The notes under the pieces: model-generated
The model's database searches: none
What the model was told of the DNA's origin: nothing
Seen by the model: only the letters and a program-made list of their open reading frames with translations
NCBI GenBank assembly: GCA_017628775.1
Contig: JAGBYN010000056.1
Coordinates: 1-19,691, forward strand
Source: Bacteroidaceae bacterium
GTDB taxonomy: Bacteria > Bacteroidota > Bacteroidia > Bacteroidales > Bacteroidaceae
Direction of reading: 5' to 3'
DNA length: 19,691 nucleotides
In this document: piece by piece, positions 1 to 8,066 of the stretch
Layout: every line of letters begins with the position of its first letter
Numbering within the stretch: the first letter of the stretch is position 1
Program-made: the position numbers and the translations under genes

Positions 1-816
1 CATCGTGTCGAATTCAGCGCCCCAAGGGAAGGCCGCAAGGCGTGCGATAAGAATGATGCCCGCAAAGGTGTAACTGATCTGTGAAATTTTATTGGCGAGT
101 CCGTCGAGTTGCTCATTGAGGGGCGTCTTCACGCTGTTGTCAATCTGTGCGGCCACAAACACCTTACCGTTCTCCGTATGGTCGCCCACGGCAAACACGC
201 GAGCTACGCCGTGACCTTCCATCACCGTTGTGCCACGCATCACGGGGGTAGAGGGGAAGGTTGCTTCTTCATCGAATTCCTCCTTAAGGATAGTCTTTCG
301 GCAGAGGGGTTCGCCCGTAAGCGTTGATTCATTAAGCGCCATGGCCGATGCTTCGAGCAACTGGGCATCTGCGGGCACTTCGTTACCCGTTGAGAGCACG
401 ATGATGTCGCCCACTACGATGTCTTTCTTCGCCACCTCCGTAGTGTTGCCACCACGAATGACCTGCACGGGTTCGTCATCATTCACCTGATTGAGGAGTT
501 CAAATTCCTTGTCGGCCTTCATTTCGAAGTAGAAAGAAAGTCCTGTGGCAAGGAGAATCGCAACGATGATACCGATGGGTTCGAGAAATACTTCCATTCC
601 CGTGCCTTCATGACCGAAAAATTCGTAGAAGGAAATACCTACCGACACAACCGCCGCCACGATAAGAATGCGGATGAGGGGGTCGGCAAACTTACCGAGG
701 AACTTCACCCAAAGCGACTCCTTTGCGGGAGGGGTCAAAATATTTGCGCCGTGCTTGGCGCGACTCTCAGCCACTTCGGCTTCTGAGAGTCCTTTGTAGA
801 TTTCTTTTTCTTGCAT
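1..816 (-). CDS. Calcium-type P-type ATPase, N-terminal part (cut by window edge)
   Basis: The gene starts at an ATG whose complement is at 814-816 and runs off the left edge, so the first 272 residues are visible. Residues about 1-30 look like the cation-ATPase N-terminal domain. Hydrophobic segments lie near 46-63, 79-97 and 247-262. The actuator domain lies between the second and third, with the family signature NESTLTGEP at 162-170, whose TGE (167-169) drives dephosphorylation. The phosphorylated aspartate (DKTGT) and the ion-binding helices lie beyond the window. By family this is an inner-membrane pump that exports a cation, probably calcium, at the cost of ATP. The calcium (PMCA/SERCA-like) assignment rests on overall resemblance, and the specificity residues are not visible. 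It lies downstream of pyrF in the same direction but is separated from it by a hairpin terminator. I found no clear promoter of its own. Confidence 0.88.
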   Translation of the reverse strand, partial: MQEKEIYKGLSEAEVAESRAKHGANILTPPAKESLWVKFLGKFADPLIRILIVAAVVSVGISFYEFFGHEGTGMEVFLEPIGIIVAILLATGLSFYFEMKADKEFELLNQVNDDEPVQVIRGGNTTEVAKKDIVVGDIIVLSTGNEVPADAQLLEASAMALNESTLTGEPLCRKTILKEEFDEEATFPSTPVMRGTTVMEGHGVARVFAVGDHTENGKVFVAAQIDNSVKTPLNEQLDGLANKISQISYTFAGIILIARLAAFPWGAEFDTM

Positions 817-839
817 CAAACTAAATATTTCAGAAAAAC

Positions 840-880
840 TTGCAATCTAAAGCAGCAATGGCGCTTGCCTTAGATTGCAA
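840..880 (-). terminator. Hairpin terminator between pyrF and the ATPase gene
   Basis: A perfect 11-base inverted repeat pairs TTGCAATCTAA (840-850) with TTAGATTGCAA (870-880) around a 19-base loop. On the minus strand it is followed by GTTTTTCTG, which fits a rho-independent terminator for pyrF. It ends only 23 bases before the ATPase start codon, so it may also sit in the ATPase leader. Confidence 0.65.
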
Positions 881-918
881 TGATTTTTATCCACTGTATT
901 GAATAATAAATAGTCGGA

Positions 919-1743
919 TTAGTTCATCTTATCAAGCAAAGCCGCCATTTCCTGCTGGAGTTCGCGTGCCTTTTCAGCAGCTACTTCAGCAAAACGTTCA
1001 GTTGTGTCGGCATAGATGATGCCACGGCTTGAGTTGAAGAGCAATCCACAATCCTTAGTCATGCCATACTTGCATACTTCTTCGAGCGAACCGCCCTGAG
1101 CGCCTACACCGGGAACGAGAAGGAAGTGGTTGGGCACAATCTTACGGATGTCTTCAAAGAGTTTGCCCTGAGTAGCACCTACGACGTACATCATCTGCTC
1201 GTCGTTTGCCCATTGCTGAGATGTGCGCAACACCTTTTCGAAGAGGCGTTCGCCTTCAGCATCTTGCGTGAGTTGGAAGTCGTGAGATCCCTTGTTACTT
1301 GTCAAAGCCAAGAGAATCACCCACTTGCCTTCATACTGGAGGAAGGGAGTCACAGAGTCTTCACCCATGTAAGGCGCCACGGTGAGCGAATCGATATCCA
1401 TTTCTTCGAAGAAGCAACGTGCATACATCGCTGAAGTGTTGCCAATATCCCCGCGCTTTGCGTCGGCAATGATGAATTGGTCGGGATAGTTCTGCTTGAT
1501 ATAATTCACTGTCTTTTCAAAGGCAATCCAACCTTGAAGACCGAAGCATTCATAGAATGCCAAGTTTGGCTTATAAGCCACCGTATAAGGTGCGGTAGCA
1601 TCAATTATTGCTTTATTAAATTCAAAAATAGGATCTTCTGTTTCCAAGAGATGCTTTGGCATCTTCTTCAAGTCAGTGTCCAAACCTACGCAAAGGAAAG
1701 ACTTCTTCGCACGGATGTTGTCAATAAGTTGTTGCTTAGTCAT
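919..1743 (-). CDS. pyrF: Orotidine 5'-phosphate decarboxylase (type 2)
   Basis: The 274-residue cytoplasmic enzyme converts orotidine 5'-phosphate to UMP, the last step of de novo pyrimidine synthesis. The decarboxylase core is plain: [10 protein letters not shown] near residues 20-29, YKPNLAFYE near 57-65, and [11 protein letters not shown] at 94-104, whose Asp94 and Lys96 belong to the catalytic Asp/Lys network. The length and the form of these motifs match the longer PyrF subfamily 2 rather than the roughly 230-residue E. coli type. The start is the ATG complementary to 1741-1743, about 40 bases downstream of a -7 element on the minus strand. An 8-base palindrome lies beside that element and could be an operator. 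The neighbouring genes are not pyrimidine genes, so pyrF stands alone here. Confidence 0.96.
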   Translation of the reverse strand: MTKQQLIDNIRAKKSFLCVGLDTDLKKMPKHLLETEDPIFEFNKAIIDATAPYTVAYKPNLAFYECFGLQGWIAFEKTVNYIKQNYPDQFIIADAKRGDIGNTSAMYARCFFEEMDIDSLTVAPYMGEDSVTPFLQYEGKWVILLALTSNKGSHDFQLTQDAEGERLFEKVLRTSQQWANDEQMMYVVGATQGKLFEDIRKIVPNHFLLVPGVGAQGGSLEEVCKYGMTKDCGLLFNSSRGIIYADTTERFAEVAAEKARELQQEMAALLDKMN

Positions 1744-1784
1744 AACTATAATGTTTGTAAAATATTCTATTTTTATTTATTTTG

Positions 1785-1792
1785 CAAAGTTA
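1785..1792 (-). promoter_or_regulatory. Bacteroidetes -7 element of the pyrF promoter
   Basis: The minus strand reads TAACTTTG here, an exact match to TAnnTTTG, about 42 bases before the pyrF start codon. I see no well-spaced TTTG for the -33 element. The sequence just upstream is instead occupied by a palindrome. Confidence 0.65.
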
Positions 1793-1793
1793 G

Positions 1794-1812
1794 TGATATT
1801 CTGTGAATATCA
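1794..1812. promoter_or_regulatory. Operator-like palindrome next to the pyrF -7 element
   Basis: TGATATTC and GAATATCA form a perfect 8-base inverted repeat with a 3-base centre (TGT). It starts two bases from the pyrF -7 element, in the spacer where sigma factor binds, which is a typical place for a repressor site. The divergent miaA promoter lies about 75 bases away. The function is inferred. Confidence 0.4.
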
Positions 1813-1886
1813 TGGCCAAAATTAACAAATAACATGTAAGAAATAAAGTATTTAATCAATGAAGAATGTATATATAGGGAATTCAT

Positions 1887-1894
1887 TATCTTTG
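1887..1894 (+). promoter_or_regulatory. -7 element of the miaA promoter
   Basis: TATCTTTG matches TAnnTTTG exactly. It lies 25 bases before the ATG at 1919 and inside the longer open frame that begins at 1859, so it helps decide the miaA start. No good -33 TTTG is visible. Confidence 0.6.
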
Positions 1895-1918
1895 CATCAA
1901 ACAAAACAAGCATTCAAA

Positions 1919-2839
1919 ATGGTCACAAAATACGATTTAATAGCTATAATTGGCCCCACAGCTTCTGGAAAAACAAGCCTTGCTTCACGTTTAGCGCTTC
2001 AAATTGATGCAGAAATCATTAGTGGCGATTCAAGGCAAGTATATCGCAGAATGGATTTAGGCACAGGTAAAGATTTGTGCGACTATAACGTGGATGGCAA
2101 GCAGATTCCATACCACTTGATAGACATTGTTGAACCTGGCACGAAATACGATTTATTTCAATTTCAAGAGGATTTCCTAAAGGCTTACAACGACATTAAG
2201 AGCAGAGGCAAGAAAATCATTCTTTGTGGCGGTTCAGGGTTGTACGTTGAAAGTATTCTACGAGCATATAATTTGAGCCCGGTACCTCAAAACCCTGAAT
2301 TGCGCCAATCTTTAGCATCAAAATCACTGGATGAGTTGGCAGACATTCTTAAAAGTTATCCTGTTTTCATTCATAACACAACCGACTTTGATACTACAGC
2401 ACGCGCCATTCGCGCCATTGAAATAGCTGATTATCAGCAAAACCATCCCGCACCCAATCGTGATTTCCCTTCAATAAACTCCTTAACTATAGGCATCAAC
2501 ATAAGCCGAGAAACAAGGCGCCAACGTATTTCCCAAAGATTAGATCAGCGATTGGAAGATGGAATGATCAACGAAGTTAAAGGTTTGCTCAACGAAGGCA
2601 TCTCGCCAGAGCAATTAATATACTACGGTTTGGAATATAAATTTCTAACTCAGCATGTCATTGGAGAACTAAGTTTTTCAGAAATGAAAGAACGCCTTGA
2701 AATTGCCATACATCAATTCGCTAAGCGCCAAATGACATGGTTCAGAGGCATGGAAAAGCGCGGTGTTCCCATCCATTGGGTTGATGGAGAACAAACCACT
2801 GAAAGCAAGATTAATGAAATACTCAGTTTAATTCATTAA
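1919..2839 (+). CDS. miaA: tRNA dimethylallyltransferase MiaA
   Basis: The enzyme transfers a dimethylallyl group to N6 of A37 in tRNAs that read codons starting with U. The P-loop GPTASGKT is at residues 12-19, followed by the conserved block SGDSRQVYRRMDLGTGKD, then GGSGLYVES and ARAIRAIEI, and near the C-terminus GLEYKFL. The product has 306 residues, the usual family length. The open frame extends up to 1859, but I prefer the ATG at 1919. It places the P-loop at the normal distance from the N-terminus, and the upstream codons overlap a promoter -7 element. The 3' end converges with the next gene, with only 14 bases between the stop codons, so transcripts of the two genes may overlap. Confidence 0.95.
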   Translation: MVTKYDLIAIIGPTASGKTSLASRLALQIDAEIISGDSRQVYRRMDLGTGKDLCDYNVDGKQIPYHLIDIVEPGTKYDLFQFQEDFLKAYNDIKSRGKKIILCGGSGLYVESILRAYNLSPVPQNPELRQSLASKSLDELADILKSYPVFIHNTTDFDTTARAIRAIEIADYQQNHPAPNRDFPSINSLTIGINISRETRRQRISQRLDQRLEDGMINEVKGLLNEGISPEQLIYYGLEYKFLTQHVIGELSFSEMKERLEIAIHQFAKRQMTWFRGMEKRGVPIHWVDGEQTTESKINEILSLIH

Positions 2840-2853
2840 AACGTTTCCAGAGT

Positions 2854-3657
2854 TTATTCCAAGCAAAAACGCTTTGAAGGCATTGTTCGAGGCAATGCTT
2901 CTAATTCCAGCTCACCATCAATATCAAAATCAGCATTAATCAGCGCTTCACGAATCGTATTTAGAGCAACATCAGGCGAATTGTTTTCCTCTGACAAGTG
3001 GCACAACCATATATGCTTGATTAAGCAAGGATTAAGATGCTGAGTCAACAAATCGGCGGTTTCGGGATTTGAATGATGTCCATAAGGCCCCTTTATTCTT
3101 CGTTTCAACACCAATGGATAAGGGCCCTTTTCTAACATTTCAGGGTCATAATTTGCTTCAACAACTAAATGCGTAGCTTGGCTAACATACTCTTTTACCG
3201 CATCAGTGCAATGCCCCATATCAGTAATCAGGCAAAATTTAATATCATCTATTTCAATAAAATAGCCATTATTGCCCATACTATCATGAGGAACCCCAAA
3301 TGCCGTTATTTTAAAAGGTCCAATTTCAAAACGCTCACCATGTTTAATGATTTTACGATTGGACAAAACAATCTTCTGAGGTAAGTAAATGTGATTATGC
3401 ATCCCTTGATGAACAGCTTCGGTTGTGTAAACGGGCACATGAAATTCATTACTAAATTTAGCAACACCTTTCGTATGGTCAACATGATTATGAGTCACCA
3501 ATACCCCTTTTACCTTACCCATTGATAGGCCATATTCATCACATCTCTTCTTGAAAGTGCGTATGCCCAACCCTAAATCAATCAGCAATATATGTTCGAT
3601 ATCAATCAGAAAGTAACAATTCCCACTACTACCGCTTCCTAATGAAATAAAATCCAT
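2854..3657 (-). CDS. Metallo-beta-lactamase-fold hydrolase, YycJ/WalJ-like
   Basis: The 267-residue protein begins with SLGSGSSGNCYF (5-16), the hallmark opening of the YycJ/WalJ group. The metal-binding motif HNHVDH (His56, His58, Asp60, His61) follows. Later come a TDMGH segment supplying the bridging aspartate and HLSEENNSP near the C-terminus, where another family histidine lies. The metal ligands therefore look complete and the enzyme is probably active. YycJ/WalJ proteins are predicted cytoplasmic nucleases or phosphodiesterases, linked in Firmicutes to the WalRK operon and DNA repair. No two-component system lies nearby here, so the role in this organism is open. It is transcribed in the same direction as the upstream Crp/Fnr gene across an 84-base gap that contains a hairpin. 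Confidence 0.85.
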   Translation of the reverse strand: MDFISLGSGSSGNCYFLIDIEHILLIDLGLGIRTFKKRCDEYGLSMGKVKGVLVTHNHVDHTKGVAKFSNEFHVPVYTTEAVHQGMHNHIYLPQKIVLSNRKIIKHGERFEIGPFKITAFGVPHDSMGNNGYFIEIDDIKFCLITDMGHCTDAVKEYVSQATHLVVEANYDPEMLEKGPYPLVLKRRIKGPYGHHSNPETADLLTQHLNPCLIKHIWLCHLSEENNSPDVALNTIREALINADFDIDGELELEALPRTMPSKRFCLE

Positions 3658-3698
3658 ATTGTTTGTTTAATTGTATAAAATAGTAAACACTTTATAAT

Positions 3699-3737
3699 TA
3701 AAGCGAACCATATTTCTATGGACCGCTTTATTTTTTA
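3699..3737. terminator. Hairpin between the Crp/Fnr gene and the MBL-fold gene
   Basis: TAAAGCG and CCATA on the left pair with TATGG and CGCTTTA on the right around a TTTC tetraloop, with one 2x2 internal mismatch. It lies just after the Crp/Fnr stop codon, so it may end that minus-strand transcript. The better T-run (ATTTTTT) is on the plus-strand side, so it may act in both directions or on antisense transcripts. Confidence 0.5.
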
Positions 3738-3741
3738 TAAT

Positions 3742-4377
3742 CTAAAAAGTTTGTTTTTTATCTTTTGAGATATCGTAATCAATCAATGTCGTTGAACGCA
3801 ATCTGCTTAAAGTTTCAGGAGCCATATTCAGATATGAAGCGATATAACTTACATTGACTTGAAGCGATACGACTGGATAAGTCTTACAGAAATGTATGTA
3901 TCTATCTTTAGCTGAAGAATACAAGCGATCGTCACATTTTGATTGTTCAAGCAATAGCGATGATTTAAGTATTTTTTGAACAAAAGCGGCAACCTCCAAT
4001 GATTTTTCTGAAAGTTTAATAATTTTATCAAAATCAAACGTTACACAAACACACTCAGTTAAAGCTGAAATATTTATATCTGAAGGTTCTTCTGAAAACA
4101 AGCTATCCGCCGAAATAATAACATCCCCCTCTACATAAAACTTCTGAGTAACATCTTTCTTGTTATGAACAACATGTTGACGAAGAAGTCCATCACAAAT
4201 GACATATACATAACGAGCTATTTGGCCCTTCGCTAATATCGTATCGCCCTTTGAAACGATCTTTGCATCTGTGTAAGGTGATATTAAATTAAGTTGTTCG
4301 ACACCAAAACTACAGAAACTTTGCAACACATCTGTTTTGAGTTTATCTAAATCATGTAATTTATTGGGTATATTCAT
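3742..4377 (-). CDS. Crp/Fnr-family transcriptional regulator
   Basis: The 211-residue protein has an N-terminal cyclic-nucleotide-binding-like beta-roll (about 30-125; KGDTILAKGQIARYVYVICDG at 43-63 is the typical core). A linking helix follows, then a C-terminal winged helix with the HTH at about 175-195, including IASYLNMAPETLSRLRS, the form common in Bacteroidetes. It lacks the N-terminal cysteine cluster of Fnr, so an iron-sulfur oxygen sensor is unlikely. The glycine/arginine phosphate-binding loop of true cAMP receptors is not evident either, so the ligand is unknown. It is divergent from the pseudouridine synthase gene, and both have -7 elements in the 138-base gap, so it may regulate itself and that neighbour. 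The coding sequence is AT-rich. Confidence 0.85.
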   Translation of the reverse strand: MNIPNKLHDLDKLKTDVLQSFCSFGVEQLNLISPYTDAKIVSKGDTILAKGQIARYVYVICDGLLRQHVVHNKKDVTQKFYVEGDVIISADSLFSEEPSDINISALTECVCVTFDFDKIIKLSEKSLEVAAFVQKILKSSLLLEQSKCDDRLYSSAKDRYIHFCKTYPVVSLQVNVSYIASYLNMAPETLSRLRSTTLIDYDISKDKKQTF

Positions 4378-4414
4378 CGATCAAAAAATATCAATTATTA
4401 CAAATAACGTTATG

Positions 4415-4422
4415 CAAAATTA
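4415..4422 (-). promoter_or_regulatory. -7 element of the Crp/Fnr gene promoter
   Basis: The minus strand reads TAATTTTG, an exact TAnnTTTG match, 37 bases before the ATG at 4377. A TTTG lies upstream at a shorter spacing than usual (15 bases), so the -33 element is uncertain. Confidence 0.55.
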
Positions 4423-4465
4423 CAATTTATTTGTTTACAAACAGCTCACAAACTTCCTTTTTTAA

Positions 4466-4473
4466 TAAATTTG
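4466..4473 (+). promoter_or_regulatory. -7 element of the rluA-like/tamL promoter
   Basis: TAAATTTG matches TAnnTTTG, 42 bases before the preferred ATG at 4516. It is divergent from the -7 element at 4415-4422, with 43 bases between the two. No clear -33 element is seen. Confidence 0.55.
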
Positions 4474-4515
4474 CACTTGTTATGTTATTAAAAACACCTA
4501 CAATAAAGTTTGAGC

Positions 4516-5427
4516 ATGAAAACAGATAACAACACATCACAATACACCAAATTTTTCGTTCGAGAAGTTACCACACTCTTACCTTTTATTATCAATGCAT
4601 TGAACGGGATAAGCAGAAACAAAGCAAAATCAATACTAACCAATGGCGGCGTAAGAGTTAATCAACGTATCATAAAAAAACACGATTACAATTTATCGGA
4701 AGGTATGTGTGTAGAAATCCTCAAACGCAAACCTCAAGACACCATAAAAAGCAAATATATTAAAATCATTTACGAAGATCAAGACATCATCGTTATTGAA
4801 AAGCAACCAGGCATTCTATCAATGGGAACACCGCACCATACTTTTTGTGTGAAAACCCTTCTTGATGAATATTTCCGGCATTCCAAACAAAAATGCACCG
4901 CTCATGTTGTGCATAGATTAGATCGAGAAACTTCGGGATTACTACTTTATGCCAAAAAGATTGAAATACAACAATTCCTAATCAAGAATTGGCAAGAAAT
5001 CACGTCAAAACGCTCATATATAGCCTTGTGCGCTGGCACACCATCGCCCGCAAAAGGAACGATTAGAAGTTGGTTAACCGAAAACAAAGCTTTCTTCATT
5101 TATTCCTCACCTACCGACAATGGAGGGAAATTGGCGATAACACATTACGAAACATTAGAAAGTAATGGACAATACTCATTAGTTGAATTCAACTTGGAAA
5201 CCGGACGAAAAAATCAAATACGCGTACATTGTCAAAGCATCATGTGCCCCATTTGCGGAGACGAAAAATATGGAAATGGAGAGAATCCCATAAACCGCTT
5301 AGCATTACATGCGTATAGGTTGCATTTTTATCATCCAACAACAAATAAACTACTTCAATTTGAAACCGATATTCCGTATAATTTTAAGGCCCCATTTGCC
5401 AACAAAACACAAAAAGCCGACACTTAA
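4516..5427 (+). CDS. RluA-family RNA pseudouridine synthase
   Basis: The 303-residue protein has an N-terminal S4 RNA-binding domain (about 20-72, with RNKAKSILTNGGVRVNQ) and a catalytic domain. The family signature HRLDRETSGLLLYAK carries the nucleophilic aspartate Asp136. The later ETGRKNQIRVH block is also conserved. It isomerises uridine to pseudouridine in rRNA or tRNA. The exact target cannot be read from the sequence, because RluA, RluC, RluD and TruC relatives all share these motifs. A TTG six bases upstream could also serve as a start, but the ATG at 4516 is preferred. The gene is 34 bases from tamL with no terminator between them, so they are probably cotranscribed. Confidence 0.9.
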   Translation: MKTDNNTSQYTKFFVREVTTLLPFIINALNGISRNKAKSILTNGGVRVNQRIIKKHDYNLSEGMCVEILKRKPQDTIKSKYIKIIYEDQDIIVIEKQPGILSMGTPHHTFCVKTLLDEYFRHSKQKCTAHVVHRLDRETSGLLLYAKKIEIQQFLIKNWQEITSKRSYIALCAGTPSPAKGTIRSWLTENKAFFIYSSPTDNGGKLAITHYETLESNGQYSLVEFNLETGRKNQIRVHCQSIMCPICGDEKYGNGENPINRLALHAYRLHFYHPTTNKLLQFETDIPYNFKAPFANKTQKADT

Positions 5428-5461
5428 GAATTGACGGAATCATCACCTTAACATACACACG

Positions 5462-7777
5462 ATGGTTTTCAAAACTTTTAGAAATATCACGTCAACAATA
5501 ATCATCACATTATTTTGCATAAACTTTGTGGCATGTTCTTCTTCATCTTTTTTAGATCAAGAAGAATATCTCTTGGCAGATGTAAATATAAAAACAGACA
5601 CAAAAGTTAATTTACAAGCTCCCCTACACTTATCCTTAAAACAAAAGCCCAATTCCAAATGGTTTAATATTTCAAAAGTACCATTAGGCATGTATTGCAT
5701 GACGGGCAATAGTCAAACCAAAATCGCTAAATGGATAAGAAAATTAGGCGAAGCACCCGTCGTTTACGACACAACAAAAACAAAAGCCTCATGCGAGTCG
5801 CTTAAGCAGATTATGATTAATAAAGGCTTTCGACAAGCCAAGGTTGAGACACGCACCAAAACAAAAAAGCACAAACTTTATCTGAAATACGAGATCAAAT
5901 GCGGTCCCCAAAGTTATATCAAGCAAATCAACTATACAAGCGACCAAAAAGAAATGATCTCTGTAATGGATAGCATACAGAAAGATTCTAAATTAAAGCC
6001 AGGAATGCCACTAGACATATCCCTGCTTGAAGCTGAAAGAAGCTCAATTCTTAAAAAGCTTCGAAATATGGGATATTACAAAATAAATCATAATTTCATC
6101 ACTTTTACAATAGACACTCTTTCTGATAGTCAGGAAACCTACGTTCAAATAGAACTTAGTAAGCCCCAAAACACCGATACTCTATTTGCTTACGAACCCT
6201 TTAAGATTCGCAATGTTGAAGTTTATGAAGACGCAAAAGTAGGCGAATCAAACGAGAGCACCTCATATAAAGACATTGAATATTTTTACGACAACAAACA
6301 AAACTATATTAAGAAAAGCACCTATGATGGTTTGATTATCATTCGCCCCGATAGTTTATTCTCGGAAAGTAAAGTTACATCCACTTACCAGGCTTTAAAT
6401 ACATTACCAGCCATATCATACAGCAATATCATCACTACGATCTCCGACACCTCTGCACACATAGATTATTCCATATTCTCACACAAATCCACACCACATG
6501 GATTTTCTTTTGAAGTAGAAGGAACAAACACCGCCGGAGATTTAGGAGCAGCTGCAGCAACTACATACACACACCGAAACTTGTTTAACGGAGGAGAACT
6601 CTTTGAATTAAAATTAAGAGGCGCCTACGAAGCAATCACACAATTAGAAGGATACAACAATAAAAACTATACAGAGTACAGCCTTGAAGGAAAAATCAAA
6701 ATACCAGCACTTCAAATACCTATACTCTCATTATTTAAAAAAGATAACACGACGAGATTCACACATAGATCTACATCTGAATTCTCACTGCTTTATGACG
6801 TGCAAAAACGACCTGAATTTCATCGTCAGTTACTTACGTTGAGTTATTCATTTAATTGGAAAAGAAATGAGCAAGAAAAACTCCAACACAGATGGGATGT
6901 GCTGAGTTTAAACTATATGTTCATGCCATGGATTTCTAACACATTTAGAAAAAACTACCTCGAAGGCGAGGACCCACGTTACGCCATACTTCGTTATAGC
7001 TACGAAGACCTTTTTATCATGAAAACGGGGTATAGTTTTGTGTACAATTCCAATAAAATCACATCTAACAGCACCTATCAAGTTAACGCCTGGCAATTAA
7101 AAGGAAATTTTGAAACAGCAGGCAACTTACTAAACTTAACGAGAAAGCTCATCAATGCAGAAAAGCAAGCTAACGGATCTTACAAAATATTTAACATTGC
7201 CTATTCACAATATGCTAAAGCCGACTTTGATTTTGTAAAGAGCATGCTGCTCACGTCTCAAAGTTCATTAGCTTTTCATGCCGCATTTGGGATTGCCATT
7301 CCCTATGGTAATTCGGATGCGCTCCCATATGAAAAACGCTATTTTTCAGGAGGCGCAAACAGCGTCAGAGGATGGAGCGTCAGAGGATTAGGCCCTGGCC
7401 GTTATGAAAGCAAAAATGGCAAAGCTGATTTTATAAATCAAACAGGTAATTTAAAAATTGATTTAAGTTTAGAATATCGTACACATCTCTTTGGCATAGT
7501 AAATGGTGCAGTGTTCTTAGACGCAGGAAATATTTGGAACACATCGAACGTAACAAGTGGCGATGAAGTATTTAAAATTAACACATTCTATAAAGAGCTC
7601 GCCGTAGCCTACGGTTTAGGATTGCGTTTCAATCTTGGTTATTTTATACTACGATTAGATGGCGGTATGAAAGCCATAAATCCTGCAAAGCAAAACAGGA
7701 AGGACCACTACCCTATTTTCTCACCTAAATTTTCAAGAGATTTTACTTTCCACTTTGCCGTAGGGTTACCCTATTAG
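5462..7777 (+). CDS. tamL: TamL-like lipidated Omp85/BamA-family outer-membrane protein
   Basis: The 771-residue protein starts with a lipoprotein signal peptide. A hydrophobic stretch ends in FVAC, giving lipidated Cys25, followed by a serine run. Residues about 35-320 resemble POTRA domains, and about 345-771 form an Omp85 beta-barrel. The loop-6 signature SGGANSVRGW is at 629-638 (VRGW 635-638), and the protein ends in an aromatic residue (Tyr). Lipidated TamA relatives called TamL are known from Bacteroidetes and are thought to act in outer-membrane or surface protein assembly with TamB. No tamB lies next to it here: a terminator and tRNA genes follow. It could instead be a divergent BamA-like protein, but the lipobox favours TamL. 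The upstream pseudouridine synthase gene is probably on the same transcript. Confidence 0.75.
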   Translation: MVFKTFRNITSTIIITLFCINFVACSSSSFLDQEEYLLADVNIKTDTKVNLQAPLHLSLKQKPNSKWFNISKVPLGMYCMTGNSQTKIAKWIRKLGEAPVVYDTTKTKASCESLKQIMINKGFRQAKVETRTKTKKHKLYLKYEIKCGPQSYIKQINYTSDQKEMISVMDSIQKDSKLKPGMPLDISLLEAERSSILKKLRNMGYYKINHNFITFTIDTLSDSQETYVQIELSKPQNTDTLFAYEPFKIRNVEVYEDAKVGESNESTSYKDIEYFYDNKQNYIKKSTYDGLIIIRPDSLFSESKVTSTYQALNTLPAISYSNIITTISDTSAHIDYSIFSHKSTPHGFSFEVEGTNTAGDLGAAAATTYTHRNLFNGGELFELKLRGAYEAITQLEGYNNKNYTEYSLEGKIKIPALQIPILSLFKKDNTTRFTHRSTSEFSLLYDVQKRPEFHRQLLTLSYSFNWKRNEQEKLQHRWDVLSLNYMFMPWISNTFRKNYLEGEDPRYAILRYSYEDLFIMKTGYSFVYNSNKITSNSTYQVNAWQLKGNFETAGNLLNLTRKLINAEKQANGSYKIFNIAYSQYAKADFDFVKSMLLTSQSSLAFHAAFGIAIPYGNSDALPYEKRYFSGGANSVRGWSVRGLGPGRYESKNGKADFINQTGNLKIDLSLEYRTHLFGIVNGAVFLDAGNIWNTSNVTSGDEVFKINTFYKELAVAYGLGLRFNLGYFILRLDGGMKAINPAKQNRKDHYPIFSPKFSRDFTFHFAVGLPY

Positions 7778-7809
7778 AGAAATATAAAAAATATCATAAC
7801 AACATCATA

Positions 7810-7864
7810 AAAACTTAAGTCATGAAAAATGGAATCCTCATAATTCGTGATTTAAGTTTTTTTG
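7810..7864 (+). terminator. Terminator after tamL
   Basis: A 17-base stem pairs AAAACTTAAGTCATGAA (7810-7826) with TTCGTGATTTAAGTTTT (7844-7860), with two G-U pairs and a 17-base loop. The stem runs into a T tract that ends at 7863. The A-rich 5' side could also let it act on the other strand. Confidence 0.85.
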
Positions 7865-8035
7865 TTTACCACAAGAATGCATTTATCATTTTCGCCTTCA
7901 TAAACGCAACCATCCAAATTTGTTATATTTAAGATTTGACACCTCTAACAATCAAATAAAATAGTAAACAAAAAAAAAAGATTTTAAAAGAAAAAAATAT
8001 CACACAAAGATTCGTGAATATTAAACTTTTTTATC
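7865..8035. other. AT-rich non-coding stretch before the tRNA array
   Basis: No credible gene or RNA is seen here. It includes a run of A residues (7971-7979). A 15-base word, ATAAAATAGTAAACA (7956-7970), also occurs at 3675-3689, just upstream of the MBL-fold gene. Confidence 0.6.
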
Positions 8036-8043
8036 TAACTTTG
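8036..8043 (+). promoter_or_regulatory. -7 element of the tRNA-Lys array promoter
   Basis: TAACTTTG matches TAnnTTTG, 24 bases before the first tRNA. A TTCG at 8011-8014, 21 bases upstream, may be an imperfect -33 element. The other two tRNAs lack such a motif, so all three are probably made from one transcript. Confidence 0.65.
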
Positions 8044-8066
8044 CATCGCAATTGAAAAACAACGCT

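Noticed and set aside
109..490. Two overlapping plus-strand open frames
   Set aside because: They lie antisense to the ATPase gene, whose motifs are clear, and their translations look like no known protein.
1859..1918. N-terminal extension of MiaA
   Set aside because: It overlaps a TAnnTTTG promoter element and lies outside the conserved protein, so the ATG at 1919 is preferred.
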